Notes: generated by a model not told the origin, from the sequence alone. A DNA stretch of 64,000 nucleotides from Clostridia bacterium (GCA_017415515.1 JAFQGI010000033.1:30492-94491), one strand, 5' to 3'; positions 29,591-38,466 are shown, numbered from the stretch's first letter. Made by a program: numbers and translations.

Positions 29591-30739
29591 TTACTTTCTC
29601 ACCAAACTAACGATGCATTCCACGTGCTCGGTGTGGGGGAACATATCCACCGGCTGAATCTTCTTCACCCGATAGCCGTTTTTCACCAAAAAGGCCACGT
29701 CACGGGCTTGGGTTTCGGGGTTGCAGGAAATATAGACCACCTTTTTCGGCGAAAGCGCCACCAAACATTTGAGAAAATCCAGGATGGCACCTGCACGGGG
29801 CGGATCCATAATCACCACGTCGTGTTTGGCGCCCTTCTGCGCCTCTTTCACCATAAACCGTCCCGCATCGTCCTCGAAAAAGGCGATATTCTCCACGCCG
29901 TTGAGGGCTGCGTTCACTTTCGCGTCCTTCACAGCGTCGGCATTCAGCTCCACGCCCACCACCTGCCGTGCCTTGGGTGAGGCGATGATGCCGATGGTGC
30001 CGGTGCCGCAATAGGCGTCCAACACCCTCTCCTTGCCGCTCAGCTCGGCAAATTCCAGCGCCTTGCCGTACAGCACGGCGGTCTGGGTGGGGTTCACCTG
30101 ATAGAACGCCCTCGGCGAAATGCGGAAGCGGAATCCACACAGATCCTCCTCGATATAGCCACTACCGAACAACACGCGGCTCTCCTCGCCTAGCAGCAGG
30201 CTGGTGCGCTTGTTGTTCACATTCTGCACGATGGTGGTGATCTCGGGATGACGAGAAAGCAGCGCGTTGACAAACTGCTCCTCTTTGGGGAAATCCATCA
30301 CCCCCGTCACCAGCACCACCATGATCTCGCCGCTGGAAAAGCCCCGTTTAATCAGCACGTGGCGCAGAAAGCCTTTCATCGTCACATCGTTAAAGGCACG
30401 GAGTTTAAAACTCTTCACCAGTTTGCGGATGGTGACGATGATCTCGTCGGCTTTTTCGTCCTCGATGAGACAACTGTCCACCGGCACGATCTTGTGGGTG
30501 GAGGACTGGTAGATACCCGAGATCGGCTCCCCGTTTCGCTCGCCAAAGGCGGCCTGCACCTTGTTGCGGTAGTGATAGGGGCAGTCCATGCCGATGATCT
30601 CGTCCACGTGGCGGTATTTGCCGAGGAGTTTGATGACCTTCACCTGCTTAAAGCTCAGCTGGCGGTCGTAGGTCATATTTTGCAACTGACATCCGCCACA
30701 CTTCTTCGCGTGGGGACATTTTGACGCTTGTTTACTCAT
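29591..30739 (-). CDS. rlmD: RlmD/RumA-like rRNA (uracil-5) methyltransferase, no TRAM domain
   Basis: A 382-aa SAM-dependent RNA methyltransferase. The iron-sulfur cysteines are visible near the N terminus (CPHAKKCGGC, C8/C14/C17) with a fourth in MDCPYHYRNK. The SAM-binding region is VLDAYCGTGTIG, and the catalytic motifs are MDPPRAG and YISCNP (Cys nucleophile). It lacks the N-terminal TRAM RNA-binding domain found in its neighbour. It lies 3 bases after the second methyltransferase gene, so they form one operon. Its RNA target may differ from U1939 of 23S rRNA. Confidence 0.75.
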   Translation of the reverse strand: MSKQASKCPHAKKCGGCQLQNMTYDRQLSFKQVKVIKLLGKYRHVDEIIGMDCPYHYRNKVQAAFGERNGEPISGIYQSSTHKIVPVDSCLIEDEKADEIIVTIRKLVKSFKLRAFNDVTMKGFLRHVLIKRGFSSGEIMVVLVTGVMDFPKEEQFVNALLSRHPEITTIVQNVNNKRTSLLLGEESRVLFGSGYIEEDLCGFRFRISPRAFYQVNPTQTAVLYGKALEFAELSGKERVLDAYCGTGTIGIIASPKARQVVGVELNADAVKDAKVNAALNGVENIAFFEDDAGRFMVKEAQKGAKHDVVIMDPPRAGAILDFLKCLVALSPKKVVYISCNPETQARDVAFLVKNGYRVKKIQPVDMFPHTEHVECIVSLVRK

Positions 30740-30742
30740 GGT

Positions 30743-32128
30743 TTAATTTTCCTTTACTAACGAAGCCACATTCTCACAATGGGCGGTGCGGGGGAACAAA
30801 TCCACCGGCTGCACCCACTGGGTGCGGTAGCCCTTTTCCGCGAACAACTTCAGGTCGCGAGCCAGCGTGGCAGGGTCGCAGGACACGTACACCACACGCT
30901 CCGGCGCCATCTGCGCCACCGTGTCGATGAGGTCGGGAGAACAACCCTTGCGGGGCGGATCCAGCACCACCACGTCCACCTGCGTCCCCTCTGCCGCCAA
31001 CTGGGCGGCGGCCTGCGCCGCATCGGCGCAGATGAAGCGGGCGTTGCGGATGCGGTTCGCCGAGGCATTCTTTTTGGCGTCACGGACGGCGGCTTCCACC
31101 ACCTCCACGCCGATCACCGCACCGGCGGTGTGCGCCATGGACAGGCCGATGGTGCCCGTGCCGCAATAGAGATCCAACAGGGTCTCCTTACCGGTGAGGG
31201 CGGCGGCCTGCGCCGCCAAGCGGTACAGCTTCTCGGTCTGGGCGTGGTTGACCTGATAGAAGGAGTGGGGGGACAAGCGGAAACGCAGGCCGCACAGGCG
31301 ATCCACGATGGAATCCGCACCCCACAGGGTGATGCTGCGCTTACCCAAGATCACGTTGGTGCGGTCGGGGTTGACGTTCACCGACAAGGACACCATGTTG
31401 GGCGCCGCCTCCACCAACAGCTCCACCAGTCGCTCCTCGTGGGGCACGGTGCGCTCGGTGCACACAAGGCACACCATCATCTCGGCGGTGACGGCAGCCT
31501 GACGGATATAGATATGCCGCACCAAACCCGAATGATGCTCCTCGTCGTAGGCAGGCACGTCACACTCCACCATCCAGCGCTCCACCGCGTCCAGCACGGC
31601 GGCATATCCCTCGGGTTGCAAGCGGCAATCCTTGCAGGGGATGATGCGGTGACTGCGGGGGGCATAGAAGCCGATGATGGGACGGCCATCGGCACCGGGG
31701 GCCACGGGGAATTGGGCCTTGTTGCGGTAGCGGTCGGGGCTGTCACCGCCCATCAGGGGCAACACAGGCGCCTCAATGCCGCCTACGCGGCGAATGGTCT
31801 GATGCACCCACTCCTGCTTATAGCGGCACTCTGCCTCGTAGGTGACGTGGCGCCAGTTGCAGCCGCCGCATTTGCCATAAGCGGCACAGCCGTTATCCGC
31901 ACAACGGTCGGGGGAAGGAGCAATCAACTCCTCCACCTTACCGAAGGCGTGGCTTTTCAGCACTTTAACGATGCGGCAGAGGATGGTGTCCCCCACTGCT
32001 GTGCCGGGGATAAACACCACCATACCCGGGGCAGGGATATCCTCGTCGATATAACGTGCCACGCCGCTGCCCTCGCCGGTGACGGCGGTGACGGTCAGCT
32101 GGATGAGCAAATTTTTCTGTAATGCCAC
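30743..32128 (-). CDS. rlmD: 23S rRNA (uracil-5)-methyltransferase RlmD-like, with TRAM domain
   Basis: A 461-aa enzyme. The N-terminal ~65 residues form a TRAM domain (VTAVTGEGSGVARYIDEDI). The cysteine cluster CGKCGGCNWRHVTY-type region (CADNGCAAYGKCGGCNW) binds an Fe-S cluster. The SAM motif LLDLYCGTGTIGLSMA and catalytic LDPPRKG and YVSCDP follow. This is the canonical layout of RlmD, which makes m5U in 23S rRNA. The start is GTG 32128 after AAGGGGGAC. It is followed 3 bases later by a shorter paralogue. Confidence 0.85.
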   Translation of the reverse strand: MALQKNLLIQLTVTAVTGEGSGVARYIDEDIPAPGMVVFIPGTAVGDTILCRIVKVLKSHAFGKVEELIAPSPDRCADNGCAAYGKCGGCNWRHVTYEAECRYKQEWVHQTIRRVGGIEAPVLPLMGGDSPDRYRNKAQFPVAPGADGRPIIGFYAPRSHRIIPCKDCRLQPEGYAAVLDAVERWMVECDVPAYDEEHHSGLVRHIYIRQAAVTAEMMVCLVCTERTVPHEERLVELLVEAAPNMVSLSVNVNPDRTNVILGKRSITLWGADSIVDRLCGLRFRLSPHSFYQVNHAQTEKLYRLAAQAAALTGKETLLDLYCGTGTIGLSMAHTAGAVIGVEVVEAAVRDAKKNASANRIRNARFICADAAQAAAQLAAEGTQVDVVVLDPPRKGCSPDLIDTVAQMAPERVVYVSCDPATLARDLKLFAEKGYRTQWVQPVDLFPRTAHCENVASLVKEN

Positions 32129-32204
32129 GGTGGTGTCCCCCTTTTGAATCGGCTTAACTTATATATTGTACACCCTTTTTAGGGGATGTGCAAGAAAAAA
32201 GCAG

Positions 32205-32238
32205 AAAAAAGAGGATGTTCCATCGGAACATCCTCTTT
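32205..32238 (-). terminator. Terminator after the small gene downstream of spo0A
   Basis: GAGGATGTTCC ATC GGAACATCCTC stem with A/T runs on both sides. Confidence 0.8.
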
Positions 32239-32239
32239 C

Positions 32240-32473
32240 TCATTCGCTCTTGAATCGCTCAGGGCGTTTGATGCGATTCCACGCATCATAGGCGGTGCGG
32301 CTGTCAGCCTCCTCCAACAGGGTCTTTTCCTCCTGCTCCGGCTCCTGCTCCAAAATGAGATAGGTGCGCCCATCGTAGCGGAAGCGGAAATGGCGACTGC
32401 CGATGGTGTGCTCACCCAGGGTGAAATACTCGCGGGCAGGGCGCGGGCCGTGGCCGTGTCTGTTGTTGCTCAT
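32240..32473 (-). CDS. Small conserved-looking protein of unknown function
   Basis: A 77-aa soluble, charged protein (MSNNRHGHGPRPAREYF...). The middle, TLGEHTIGSRHFRFRYDGRT, looks like a short beta-sheet. The C terminus is acidic then basic. The ATG at 32473 has AAAGGA at a loose spacing. It lies 55 bases after spo0A and ends at a terminator, so it may be co-transcribed with spo0A. No family recognised. Confidence 0.5.
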   Translation of the reverse strand: MSNNRHGHGPRPAREYFTLGEHTIGSRHFRFRYDGRTYLILEQEPEQEEKTLLEEADSRTAYDAWNRIKRPERFKSE

Positions 32474-32528
32474 AGATAACACCGTCCTTTTCTGTACCCA
32501 CTTATTTTACAGAACGACGATGCTTTTG

Positions 32529-33287
32529 TCAACCTATTTTCAGTTGCAGACGGAATTTGTCGGAAATCATAGCGATGAACTCCGAGTTGGTAGGCTTTCC
32601 TCTCTCATTATGGATGGTGTATCCGAAATAGGCGGTGAGGGTGTCCACGTCGCCCCGATCCCACGCCACCTCAATGGCGTGGCGGATGGCACGCTCCACC
32701 CGGGAGGAGGTGGTGCCGTGCTTTTTCGCTACGGCGGGATACAGCCGCTTGGTGATGGCGTTGATGATGCTGTCGTCTTCGATAGCCATCAGGATGGCGT
32801 CGCGGAGATACTGATAGCCCTTGATGTGCGCGGGCACGCCGATCTGGTGAATGATCTCGGTGACCTGCATTTCCAAATTGTGATTGGATGTGCTGCGGCG
32901 GACAGGAACGTCCGTAGGATCGCCGCACAGCGACAGTATACGGCGAGAAATGGCGGCGGCGTCAAAAGGCTTGAGGAAATAATAGTCCGCCCCTGCCGCC
33001 ATCGCTTCCCGCTCCAAGGCGGGATTGTCAAAGCCGGACATCACCATCACTAAGGGTCGATGCTCCGCCTGCGCCAGCCCCTCCAACACTCCCAAGGCAT
33101 CCAACCGCGGCAGGAACAAATCCATCAGCAACACGTCAAATTCCTGGCTTGTAAGCGCTTCCAAAGCCGCTTTTCCATCCTTTTCTGTCAAGGTCACGTC
33201 CAATCCGTGGGACTTCATCACGTTGGCACAGGGTACGGCAAAATACTCGCTGTTGTCCGCCAACAGGACATGGATTTTTCTACTCAT
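32529..33287 (-). CDS. spo0A: Spo0A, master regulator of sporulation
   Basis: A 252-aa response regulator. Residues 1-125 form the receiver domain with acidic pocket (LLADNSE) and phosphoacceptor D56 in VLLMDLFLP, the same position as in Bacillus subtilis. The C-terminal ~110 residues are the Spo0A-specific DNA-binding domain, including [19 protein letters not shown] and [13 protein letters not shown]. The ATG at 33287 follows GAGGAGAA. A SigA-like promoter and an upstream 0A box suggest autoregulation. With spoIVB in the same window, this shows a spore-forming lineage, although spoIVB and spo0A are not adjacent here as they are in Bacillus. Confidence 0.95.
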   Translation of the reverse strand: MSRKIHVLLADNSEYFAVPCANVMKSHGLDVTLTEKDGKAALEALTSQEFDVLLMDLFLPRLDALGVLEGLAQAEHRPLVMVMSGFDNPALEREAMAAGADYYFLKPFDAAAISRRILSLCGDPTDVPVRRSTSNHNLEMQVTEIIHQIGVPAHIKGYQYLRDAILMAIEDDSIINAITKRLYPAVAKKHGTTSSRVERAIRHAIEVAWDRGDVDTLTAYFGYTIHNERGKPTNSEFIAMISDKFRLQLKIG

Positions 33288-33336
33288 AACGCACAATTCT
33301 CCTCTGTTTTTGGTTCGGTTTGTCACCGTTGCTGTT

Positions 33337-33365
33337 ATTCTATCACAATTACCAAAAAATGGCAA
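33337..33365 (-). promoter_or_regulatory. spo0A promoter
   Basis: Minus strand TTGCCA (33360-33365), 17 bases, TAGAAT (33337-33342), about 50 bases before the start codon. Confidence 0.6.
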
Positions 33366-33395
33366 TAGATAAAATGACAAAAAATGGTATTTTCA

Positions 33396-33403
33396 TTCGA
33401 CAA
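33396..33403 (-). promoter_or_regulatory. 0A box upstream of spo0A
   Basis: Perfect TTGTCGAA on the minus strand, about 30 bases upstream of the -35 element. A weaker TTTGTCAT lies between. The match to the known Spo0A-P site supports autoregulation. Confidence 0.6.
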
Positions 33404-33461
33404 AATTCAACAAGAAAGTCACTTGTTGCCAACAAATAGAAGTTTGTTTCGCCACGAACTA

Positions 33462-33490
33462 TTGCAAAAACATTCAAGTTGTGCTATGAT
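33462..33490 (+). promoter_or_regulatory. Promoter of the leader RNA/lipoprotein gene
   Basis: TTGCAA (33462-33467), 17 bases ending GTGC, TATGAT (33485-33490). Its -35 and spacer end match those of the promoter at 61849-61877. Confidence 0.6.
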
Positions 33491-33493
33491 GAT

Positions 33494-33665
33494 GCCACCA
33501 CACAAATCTAATAAGGTACATTTCAGGGAATGTGTTTTGCTTTTTGGCAAAAATGCATTCTCCATTTGTGCATTCCTTGTGATGTGCCAAAACGATTTGT
33601 GTGGTAGCAATCAGGAGTTATGCATTTTTCGGTGTGTGTGACTTCGGTTGCACACACTTTTTTAT
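33494..33665 (+). ncRNA. Structured leader RNA with terminator at the ribosome site (class A/B pair)
   Basis: From the predicted start, a 115-base imperfect palindrome (arms 33494-33508 and 33594-33608, with further pairing inside). Then GGAGTTATGCATTTTTCGG, then a GTGTGTG..TTCG..CACACAC hairpin (33634-33657) followed by seven T residues running straight into GGAGGA of the lipoprotein gene. The same order occurs at 61628-61845. This could be an attenuator/riboswitch or a small RNA gene. No known class is recognised. Confidence 0.5.
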
Positions 33666-33680
33666 TTTGGAGGAATGAAC

Positions 33681-34688
33681 ATGAAAAGGATATGGTTTAA
33701 ACTAACTGTCATTTTTGTTGTGGTGTCCGTTCTGCTAACCGCATCCGGGTGCCAAAAAAAGAAAAGCATAACAAAAAATCAAGTTGCTTCTTCTCAAATC
33801 GCAGCTGATTTGAAACAACACCCAAGTGTCGTTAAGTGCTTTTATTCCTCTTATGTTAAAACTAACGAATTTACATTCGACAAGTACGAAATTATTAAGA
33901 GAAAAATTGACACCGAAGATGGAAAAGATACCATCAATTGCTATATCTACGCCAACAATGAATACTTTTCGGTCAAGGCTCAAGCAACGCTCCATTATAT
34001 ACATTACGATGTCGGCGATTGGGTTTTAGACAACTTAACCATACACGACAAAGAAGTAGCGCCCTTACGAGGACCGGATTTGGATCTGGTTGTGGAAGGG
34101 ATCAAGAAGGCGTATGAGGCGTATGGAAATGAGTACGATGCTGATGATCAATGGTTATACCAACATTTGGATAATTGGTTGGCCTTTTTTGCAAATGTGG
34201 AAGGCTTTAGTCATTATCTGCAAAATTTTAAATTTGAAGATCTCGAAGTTTCTTCGGATTTTCGAAGTGCAAGTTTGAATGTAAGTTTTAAATCCTCACT
34301 TACAGAAGTGAAAGGTCTCTTCTCTTTAAAGTTCCAAGACGTGTCCGGATGGCGTTTGGTTGAATATCCGGAGTATGATCGACCAAATTTCAACATCAAC
34401 GATTACACCGCCGATTACAGCGAATCTCTAGGTAATTTTATGGAACACTACATTAGCAAGCGGAAATTGAACATTTTTGAAATAAATGGGAATGTAATTA
34501 AAGTCCAAATAACAGAGTACTATATTGATCATAGCAAAACATATATGGCCGAAGGTACATTTGACATTCTTTCCGGAGAATTTTACATCACGTGGTTTGA
34601 TTTTTATTATTATAATCCTACCTCAAAAGAGTGGGAGTATACGAACAATAGTACCAAAACAACAATCTCCTGTTATAGAGTGACTTAA
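33681..34688 (+). CDS. Lipoprotein of unknown function (AT-rich, probably acquired)
   Basis: A 335-aa exported lipoprotein: basic start MKRIWFK, hydrophobic stretch, and lipobox LTASGC. The mature part is rich in Tyr, Asp, Lys and Phe with no motif I recognise. ATG 33681 follows GGAGGA; an ATG two codons earlier overlaps the spacing region. Codon use is much AT-richer than its neighbours, which suggests horizontal acquisition. It is controlled by an unusual leader and ends at a strong terminator. Confidence 0.7.
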   Translation: MKRIWFKLTVIFVVVSVLLTASGCQKKKSITKNQVASSQIAADLKQHPSVVKCFYSSYVKTNEFTFDKYEIIKRKIDTEDGKDTINCYIYANNEYFSVKAQATLHYIHYDVGDWVLDNLTIHDKEVAPLRGPDLDLVVEGIKKAYEAYGNEYDADDQWLYQHLDNWLAFFANVEGFSHYLQNFKFEDLEVSSDFRSASLNVSFKSSLTEVKGLFSLKFQDVSGWRLVEYPEYDRPNFNINDYTADYSESLGNFMEHYISKRKLNIFEINGNVIKVQITEYYIDHSKTYMAEGTFDILSGEFYITWFDFYYYNPTSKEWEYTNNSTKTTISCYRVT

Positions 34689-34704
34689 AGAATTTTAGCT
34701 ACAT

Positions 34705-34739
34705 AAAAAAGCACCGACGATACTCGTCGGTGCTTTTTC
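34705..34739. terminator. Bidirectional intrinsic terminator
   Basis: AAAAAGCACCGACGA TAC TCGTCGGTGCTTTTT, between the lipoprotein gene and convergent trxA. Confidence 0.85.
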
Positions 34740-34765
34740 TCTGTAAAGCGATTGCGCTTCACAGA

Positions 34766-35080
34766 TCAATTTTCAGCAAAAAGGGCCAGCAAATCCTCTT
34801 TGGGACGCACACCTACCACCATACCGATCCCTTTGCCATCCTTAATCGCCACCAAGGTGGGGATGCTCTCAATACCAAAGGCGCCGGCTAACTGAGGCTG
34901 GTCATCCACGTTGACCTTGCCCACCTTGATTTCGGGATGCTCCTCGGCAAACTCGTCCACCACGGGCCCCATCATACGGCAAGGCCCACACCAGGTGGCC
35001 CAAAAATCGATCAGCACAGGTTTATCGCTTTTCAGCACTTCCTGTTCAAAATTCTCCATCGTCAATTCCAAAACAGACAT
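34766..35080 (-). CDS. trxA: Thioredoxin
   Basis: A 104-aa thioredoxin with redox site FWATWCGPCRMM and the cis-proline region IESIPTLVAI. It reduces protein disulfides in the cytosol. AAGGAGG precedes the ATG. It lies 12 bases after a gene for an FTR-catalytic-subunit-like protein, so it may be reduced from ferredoxin rather than NADPH. No NADPH thioredoxin reductase gene is in the window. Confidence 0.9.
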   Translation of the reverse strand: MSVLELTMENFEQEVLKSDKPVLIDFWATWCGPCRMMGPVVDEFAEEHPEIKVGKVNVDDQPQLAGAFGIESIPTLVAIKDGKGIGMVVGVRPKEDLLALFAEN

Positions 35081-35092
35081 AACAGAACCTCC

Positions 35093-35293
35093 TTAGTCCT
35101 TAGATTTGTAATACAGCATACAGTGGCAATACCCTTCAAAATCGGGGTCGGCGATCTGGTCGCGGAACTCCTGACAAATGCACTTATACTCCTCTTTCTT
35201 GGGCAAACGGCAGGGACAATAGCCGCCTTTCGCCTTCAAACCCTCCTTGATGCGAGCCACCACTTCTTTGTCTTCGTTCAGTCTTACTGCCAT
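35093..35293 (-). CDS. Ferredoxin-thioredoxin reductase catalytic-domain-like protein
   Basis: A 66-aa protein containing the cysteine pattern of the FTR catalytic (beta) subunit: CPC (GGYCPCRL), CIC (KCICQEF) and CHC (GYCHCML), which bind a [4Fe-4S] cluster and an active-site disulfide. In the family these pass ferredoxin electrons to thioredoxin. The ATG at 35293 follows AGGAGGCG; the longer frame to 35326 crosses the promoter. It is in an operon with trxA. Confidence 0.8.
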   Translation of the reverse strand: MAVRLNEDKEVVARIKEGLKAKGGYCPCRLPKKEEYKCICQEFRDQIADPDFEGYCHCMLYYKSKD

Positions 35294-35317
35294 AGCGTAT
35301 CGCCTCCTCACGAGGAT

Positions 35318-35346
35318 AGTATACACGATTTTATCGCGGTATGCAA
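35318..35346 (-). promoter_or_regulatory. Promoter of the FTR-like/trxA operon
   Basis: Minus strand TTGCAT (35341-35346), 17 bases, TATACT (35318-35323), about 25 bases before the start codon. Confidence 0.6.
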
Positions 35347-35350
35347 GTGG

Positions 35351-36253
35351 TTAGGTTTTCTTTGTCCCCACATTCAGCAGCACAATCGCCGCCAGCACCA
35401 GCAGGATACCCACCAAAGTAAAGGAATCAGGCAACACCCTCAGCACCACGATTTGAAGCAGGGTAGCACAGGCAGGCTCCACCGCCGCCATCACCGCTGC
35501 CTTGGAATTATCAATGTGCCGCAGGCCTGCCGTATACAGCAAGTAAGCGCCCACGGTGCCCACCGCCACGTAACCCACCAGCGGCAACCACAGCCCCATG
35601 CCGTTGGCGGCAGAGGCGGTGGCGATCAACTCAAAATCCGTGAAAAACACGCCACCAACCGCCGACAGCAGGAAGGTGTAGAAGGTTATGGTCATAGGAT
35701 GATAGCCCCGCTGGATGGCATAGCGGGAGAAGATGCTGTACAACGCATAGCCGAAGCCTGCGCCGATACCCAGCGCCAGACCGCCTGCGGTAAAGGTGCC
35801 GCCCTCGGTGAGGATGCCGGACACCAGCACACAGCCCGCCACCGTCAGCACCAGCGCCGCCACGCCCCGCACCGTCAGCCGCTCACGGAACAGCCACAGG
35901 CTCATCAGCATCACGAAAATGGGCGAGGTGTACAGCAGCACCGCAGCAACCGCCATACCCGAACTCTGTATGGTATTATAATAGCAGAAATTGAAGAATA
36001 ATACGCTGAACACGCCGCTGCCGATAAAGCACCACAAATCCTTGAATCGGATGCGGAGTAGCTTACGGTCGATGCACAGCATCAGCGGCAACATCAGCAG
36101 GGCGGTGAGGATACCCCGCAATTCCACGATCTCCATGGCGGCGATGCCGGCGGCGTTAATGCCGCCCACAAACAGGCCCGTACAGCCCCACAGACAGCCG
36201 GCGATCATCACCAAGAGGCCGCCGAGGGCAGGGCTCCCTTTTATCTTTTTCAT
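35351..36253 (-). CDS. EamA/DMT family transporter
   Basis: A 300-aa membrane protein with ten predicted helices in two EamA repeats. Family features are GCLWGCTGLFVG at the N terminus and AAVMAAVEPACATLLQI in the second half. Such carriers export or import amino acids, nucleosides or sugars; the substrate here is unknown. Its ATG overlaps the TGA of the upstream gene (ATGA at 36250-36253), so the two are coupled. Confidence 0.8.
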   Translation of the reverse strand: MKKIKGSPALGGLLVMIAGCLWGCTGLFVGGINAAGIAAMEIVELRGILTALLMLPLMLCIDRKLLRIRFKDLWCFIGSGVFSVLFFNFCYYNTIQSSGMAVAAVLLYTSPIFVMLMSLWLFRERLTVRGVAALVLTVAGCVLVSGILTEGGTFTAGGLALGIGAGFGYALYSIFSRYAIQRGYHPMTITFYTFLLSAVGGVFFTDFELIATASAANGMGLWLPLVGYVAVGTVGAYLLYTAGLRHIDNSKAAVMAAVEPACATLLQIVVLRVLPDSFTLVGILLVLAAIVLLNVGTKKT

Positions 36254-36594
36254 AACGGTATCACTCCCAAGCCTATCAACAATATAGCTGCGCTAGCCGC
36301 TACACCCAACAAGACCAGAAGAATCCCACTGACGATAGTATGCGTGTGTCGTTGCTTATACGAGTCCGCCATTCCGCCGACATAAAACGAATAAATGCGA
36401 TCCCACCCTTTATGCGCCGCAATCAGATGCAAAACGCCATAAGCAACGATCAACACACCACAACCAACGAAAAGCGGCGGCCATACGAACACAGCGGCAA
36501 GCCCAACGATTAACTCTAATGAAAGAAAGACATAAAGACTGGTTTCCAACTTTCGGGCTATTTTCGTCTCTTTGCTCAATGATTTTCTTTTCAT
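36250..36594 (-). CDS. Small four-helix membrane protein of unknown function
   Basis: A 114-aa protein with a basic N terminus (MKRKSLSKETKIARKLE) and four hydrophobic helices, including LELIVGLAAVFVWPPLFVG and a C-terminal GILLVLLGVAASAAILLIG. It is translationally coupled to the EamA transporter. No family recognised. Confidence 0.6.
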   Translation of the reverse strand: MKRKSLSKETKIARKLETSLYVFLSLELIVGLAAVFVWPPLFVGCGVLIVAYGVLHLIAAHKGWDRIYSFYVGGMADSYKQRHTHTIVSGILLVLLGVAASAAILLIGLGVIPL

Positions 36595-36631
36595 AGCTCC
36601 TCCAAACTTGTTGCAACGTAGAACTCATATT

Positions 36632-36776
36632 GGCTTCCCCTTGAGGGGAAGCTGGCACGGCGCAAGCCGTGACTGATGAGGTGTAGCCGTCCGCAGACGG
36701 CGTTACCTTATAATCGCTCTGCGACCACCTCATCCGCCTCGCATATGCTCGGCACCTTCCCCTCAAGGGGAAGGCT
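36632..36776. repeat. Dispersed miniature palindromic element (MITE-like), copy 1
   Basis: Both ends are hairpins (GGCTTCCCCTTGAGGGGAAGC and CCTTCCCCTCAAGGGGAAGG). Together they are an outer inverted repeat, with TGATGAGGTG and CACCTCATC as inner arms. There is no coding capacity. Related copies are at 45452-45655 and 46729-46889, with remnants near 8211 and 27026. Confidence 0.65.
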
Positions 36777-36787
36777 TTATAAGGGCA

Positions 36788-36820
36788 GAATAAGGCGGCA
36801 CAGCCGAAACTGTGCCGCCG
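36788..36820 (-). terminator. Probable glyS terminator
   Basis: GGCGGCACAG / CTGTGCCGCC stem with a 6-base loop, followed on the minus strand by TTATTCT. Confidence 0.6.
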
Positions 36821-36835
36821 ATAGTGTGGATTTGC

Positions 36836-38257
36836 TTAGAACGCGATCTTCTGCTCCAAATAGGCCTTCAACTCGGAAACAGGCATACGCACCTGCTCCA
36901 TGGTGTCACGGTCACGGACGGTGACGCAGTTGTCGGCAGGGGTGTTGTCGTCGCCCACAGTCTGGAAGTCCACGGTGATGCAATAGGGAGTACCGATCTC
37001 GTCCTCACGGCGGTAACGCTTGCCGATGGATCCGGCGTCATCGTAATCCACCATAAAGTACTTGGACAGCTCCTGCTGGATCTCCATAGCCTTATCGCCC
37101 AGCTTCTTAGACAGAGGCAAAACGGCGCACTTGAAGGGAGCCAGAGCGGGATGCAAACGCAGCACGGTGCGCACGTCGTTCTTCTCGGCATCCACCACCT
37201 CTTCGTCATAGGCGTCGCACAGCACGCTCAGCACGGTGCGCTCCACGCCCAGAGAGGGCTCGACCACGTAGGGGATGATGTGCTGACCGGACTCCTGATC
37301 GAAGTAGGTCAGATCCTTACCCGAGGTGTTCTGGTGCTGGGTCAGGTCGTAGTCGGTGCGGTCTGCCACGCCCCACAGCTCGCCCCAGCCGAAGGGGAAC
37401 AGGAACTCGAAGTCGGTGGTCGCCTTGGAATAGAAGCACAGCTCCTCGGGGTCGTGATCGCGCAGGCGAATGTTCTCCTCCTTCAGACCGATGGCCAGCA
37501 ACCAATCACGGCAGAACTGACGCCAGTAGGCGAACCACTCTAAGTCGGTGCCGGGCATACAGAAGAACTCCAGCTCCATCTGCTCGAACTCACGCACGCG
37601 GAAGATGAAGTTGCCGGGGGTGATCTCGTTACGGAAGGATTTACCGATCTGAGCGATACCGAAGGGCAGCTTGCGGCGGGTGGTACGCTGGACGTTCACA
37701 AAGTTGGTGAAAATGCCCTGGGCAGTCTCGGGACGCAGATACACGGTGTTCTTGGCATCCTCGGTGACACCCTGGAAGGTCTTGAACATCAGGTTAAACT
37801 GACGGATGTCGGTGAAGTTGTGCTTGCCGCAGGTGGGGCAAGGGATGTTGTGCTCCTCCACAAACTCCTTCATCTCCGCCTGTGAGAAGGCGTCGATGGG
37901 CTTGGGCAGCTCGTAACTGTTCTCCTGGCACCAGTCCTCAATGATCTTATCGGCACGGAAGCGCTCTTTGCACTCCTTGCAATCCATCAAGGGGTCGGAG
38001 AAGCCCGCCAGGTGACCGGAAGCCACCCAGGTCTGGGGATTCATCAGGATGGCGGCGTCCAGACCCACGTTATAGGGGTTCTCCTGCACGAACTTTTTCC
38101 ACCACGCCTTTTTGACGTTGTTCTTCAGCTCCACACCCAAGGGGCCGTAGTCCCAGGTGTTGGCGAGACCGCCATAGATCTCGGAGCCGGGGAAGATATA
38201 GCCGCGACCTTTGCATAAGGTCACGATCTTTTCCATGGTTTTTTCGGTGTTTTTCAT
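36836..38257 (-). CDS. glyS: Glycyl-tRNA synthetase (dimeric type)
   Basis: A 473-aa class II synthetase that charges tRNA-Gly. Motif 1 region [16 protein letters not shown] is near the N terminus, a zinc/insertion region has CKECKERF and CPTCGKHN, motif 2 is [21 protein letters not shown], and motif 3 is [12 protein letters not shown]. This is the single-chain alpha2 form used by many Firmicutes. AGGAGGCATATCAA precedes the ATG. I looked for a T-box in the leader and found none. Confidence 0.95.
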   Translation of the reverse strand: MKNTEKTMEKIVTLCKGRGYIFPGSEIYGGLANTWDYGPLGVELKNNVKKAWWKKFVQENPYNVGLDAAILMNPQTWVASGHLAGFSDPLMDCKECKERFRADKIIEDWCQENSYELPKPIDAFSQAEMKEFVEEHNIPCPTCGKHNFTDIRQFNLMFKTFQGVTEDAKNTVYLRPETAQGIFTNFVNVQRTTRRKLPFGIAQIGKSFRNEITPGNFIFRVREFEQMELEFFCMPGTDLEWFAYWRQFCRDWLLAIGLKEENIRLRDHDPEELCFYSKATTDFEFLFPFGWGELWGVADRTDYDLTQHQNTSGKDLTYFDQESGQHIIPYVVEPSLGVERTVLSVLCDAYDEEVVDAEKNDVRTVLRLHPALAPFKCAVLPLSKKLGDKAMEIQQELSKYFMVDYDDAGSIGKRYRREDEIGTPYCITVDFQTVGDDNTPADNCVTVRDRDTMEQVRMPVSELKAYLEQKIAF

Positions 38258-38311
38258 TTGATATGCCTCCTCTGATTCCCCGAAGTGGTTTCTTCGGTAA
38301 TAGACTTGTCT

Positions 38312-38340
38312 ATTTTAGTATAAAAATCAAAAAAAGTCAA
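38312..38340 (-). promoter_or_regulatory. glyS promoter
   Basis: Minus strand TTGACT (38335-38340), 17 bases, TAAAAT (38312-38317). The leader is short, about 45 bases. Confidence 0.65.
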
Positions 38341-38466
38341 CCACATTCCATCGGAGATGCCGCCTAAGACACGGCAAAAAAGGGGTGTTTTTGGGTGTTT
38401 TTGTATAAAAAGCACGAACATTTTTGCACATAAGCATCAAATTTTTATGTTTTGTCAAATTGGGTG

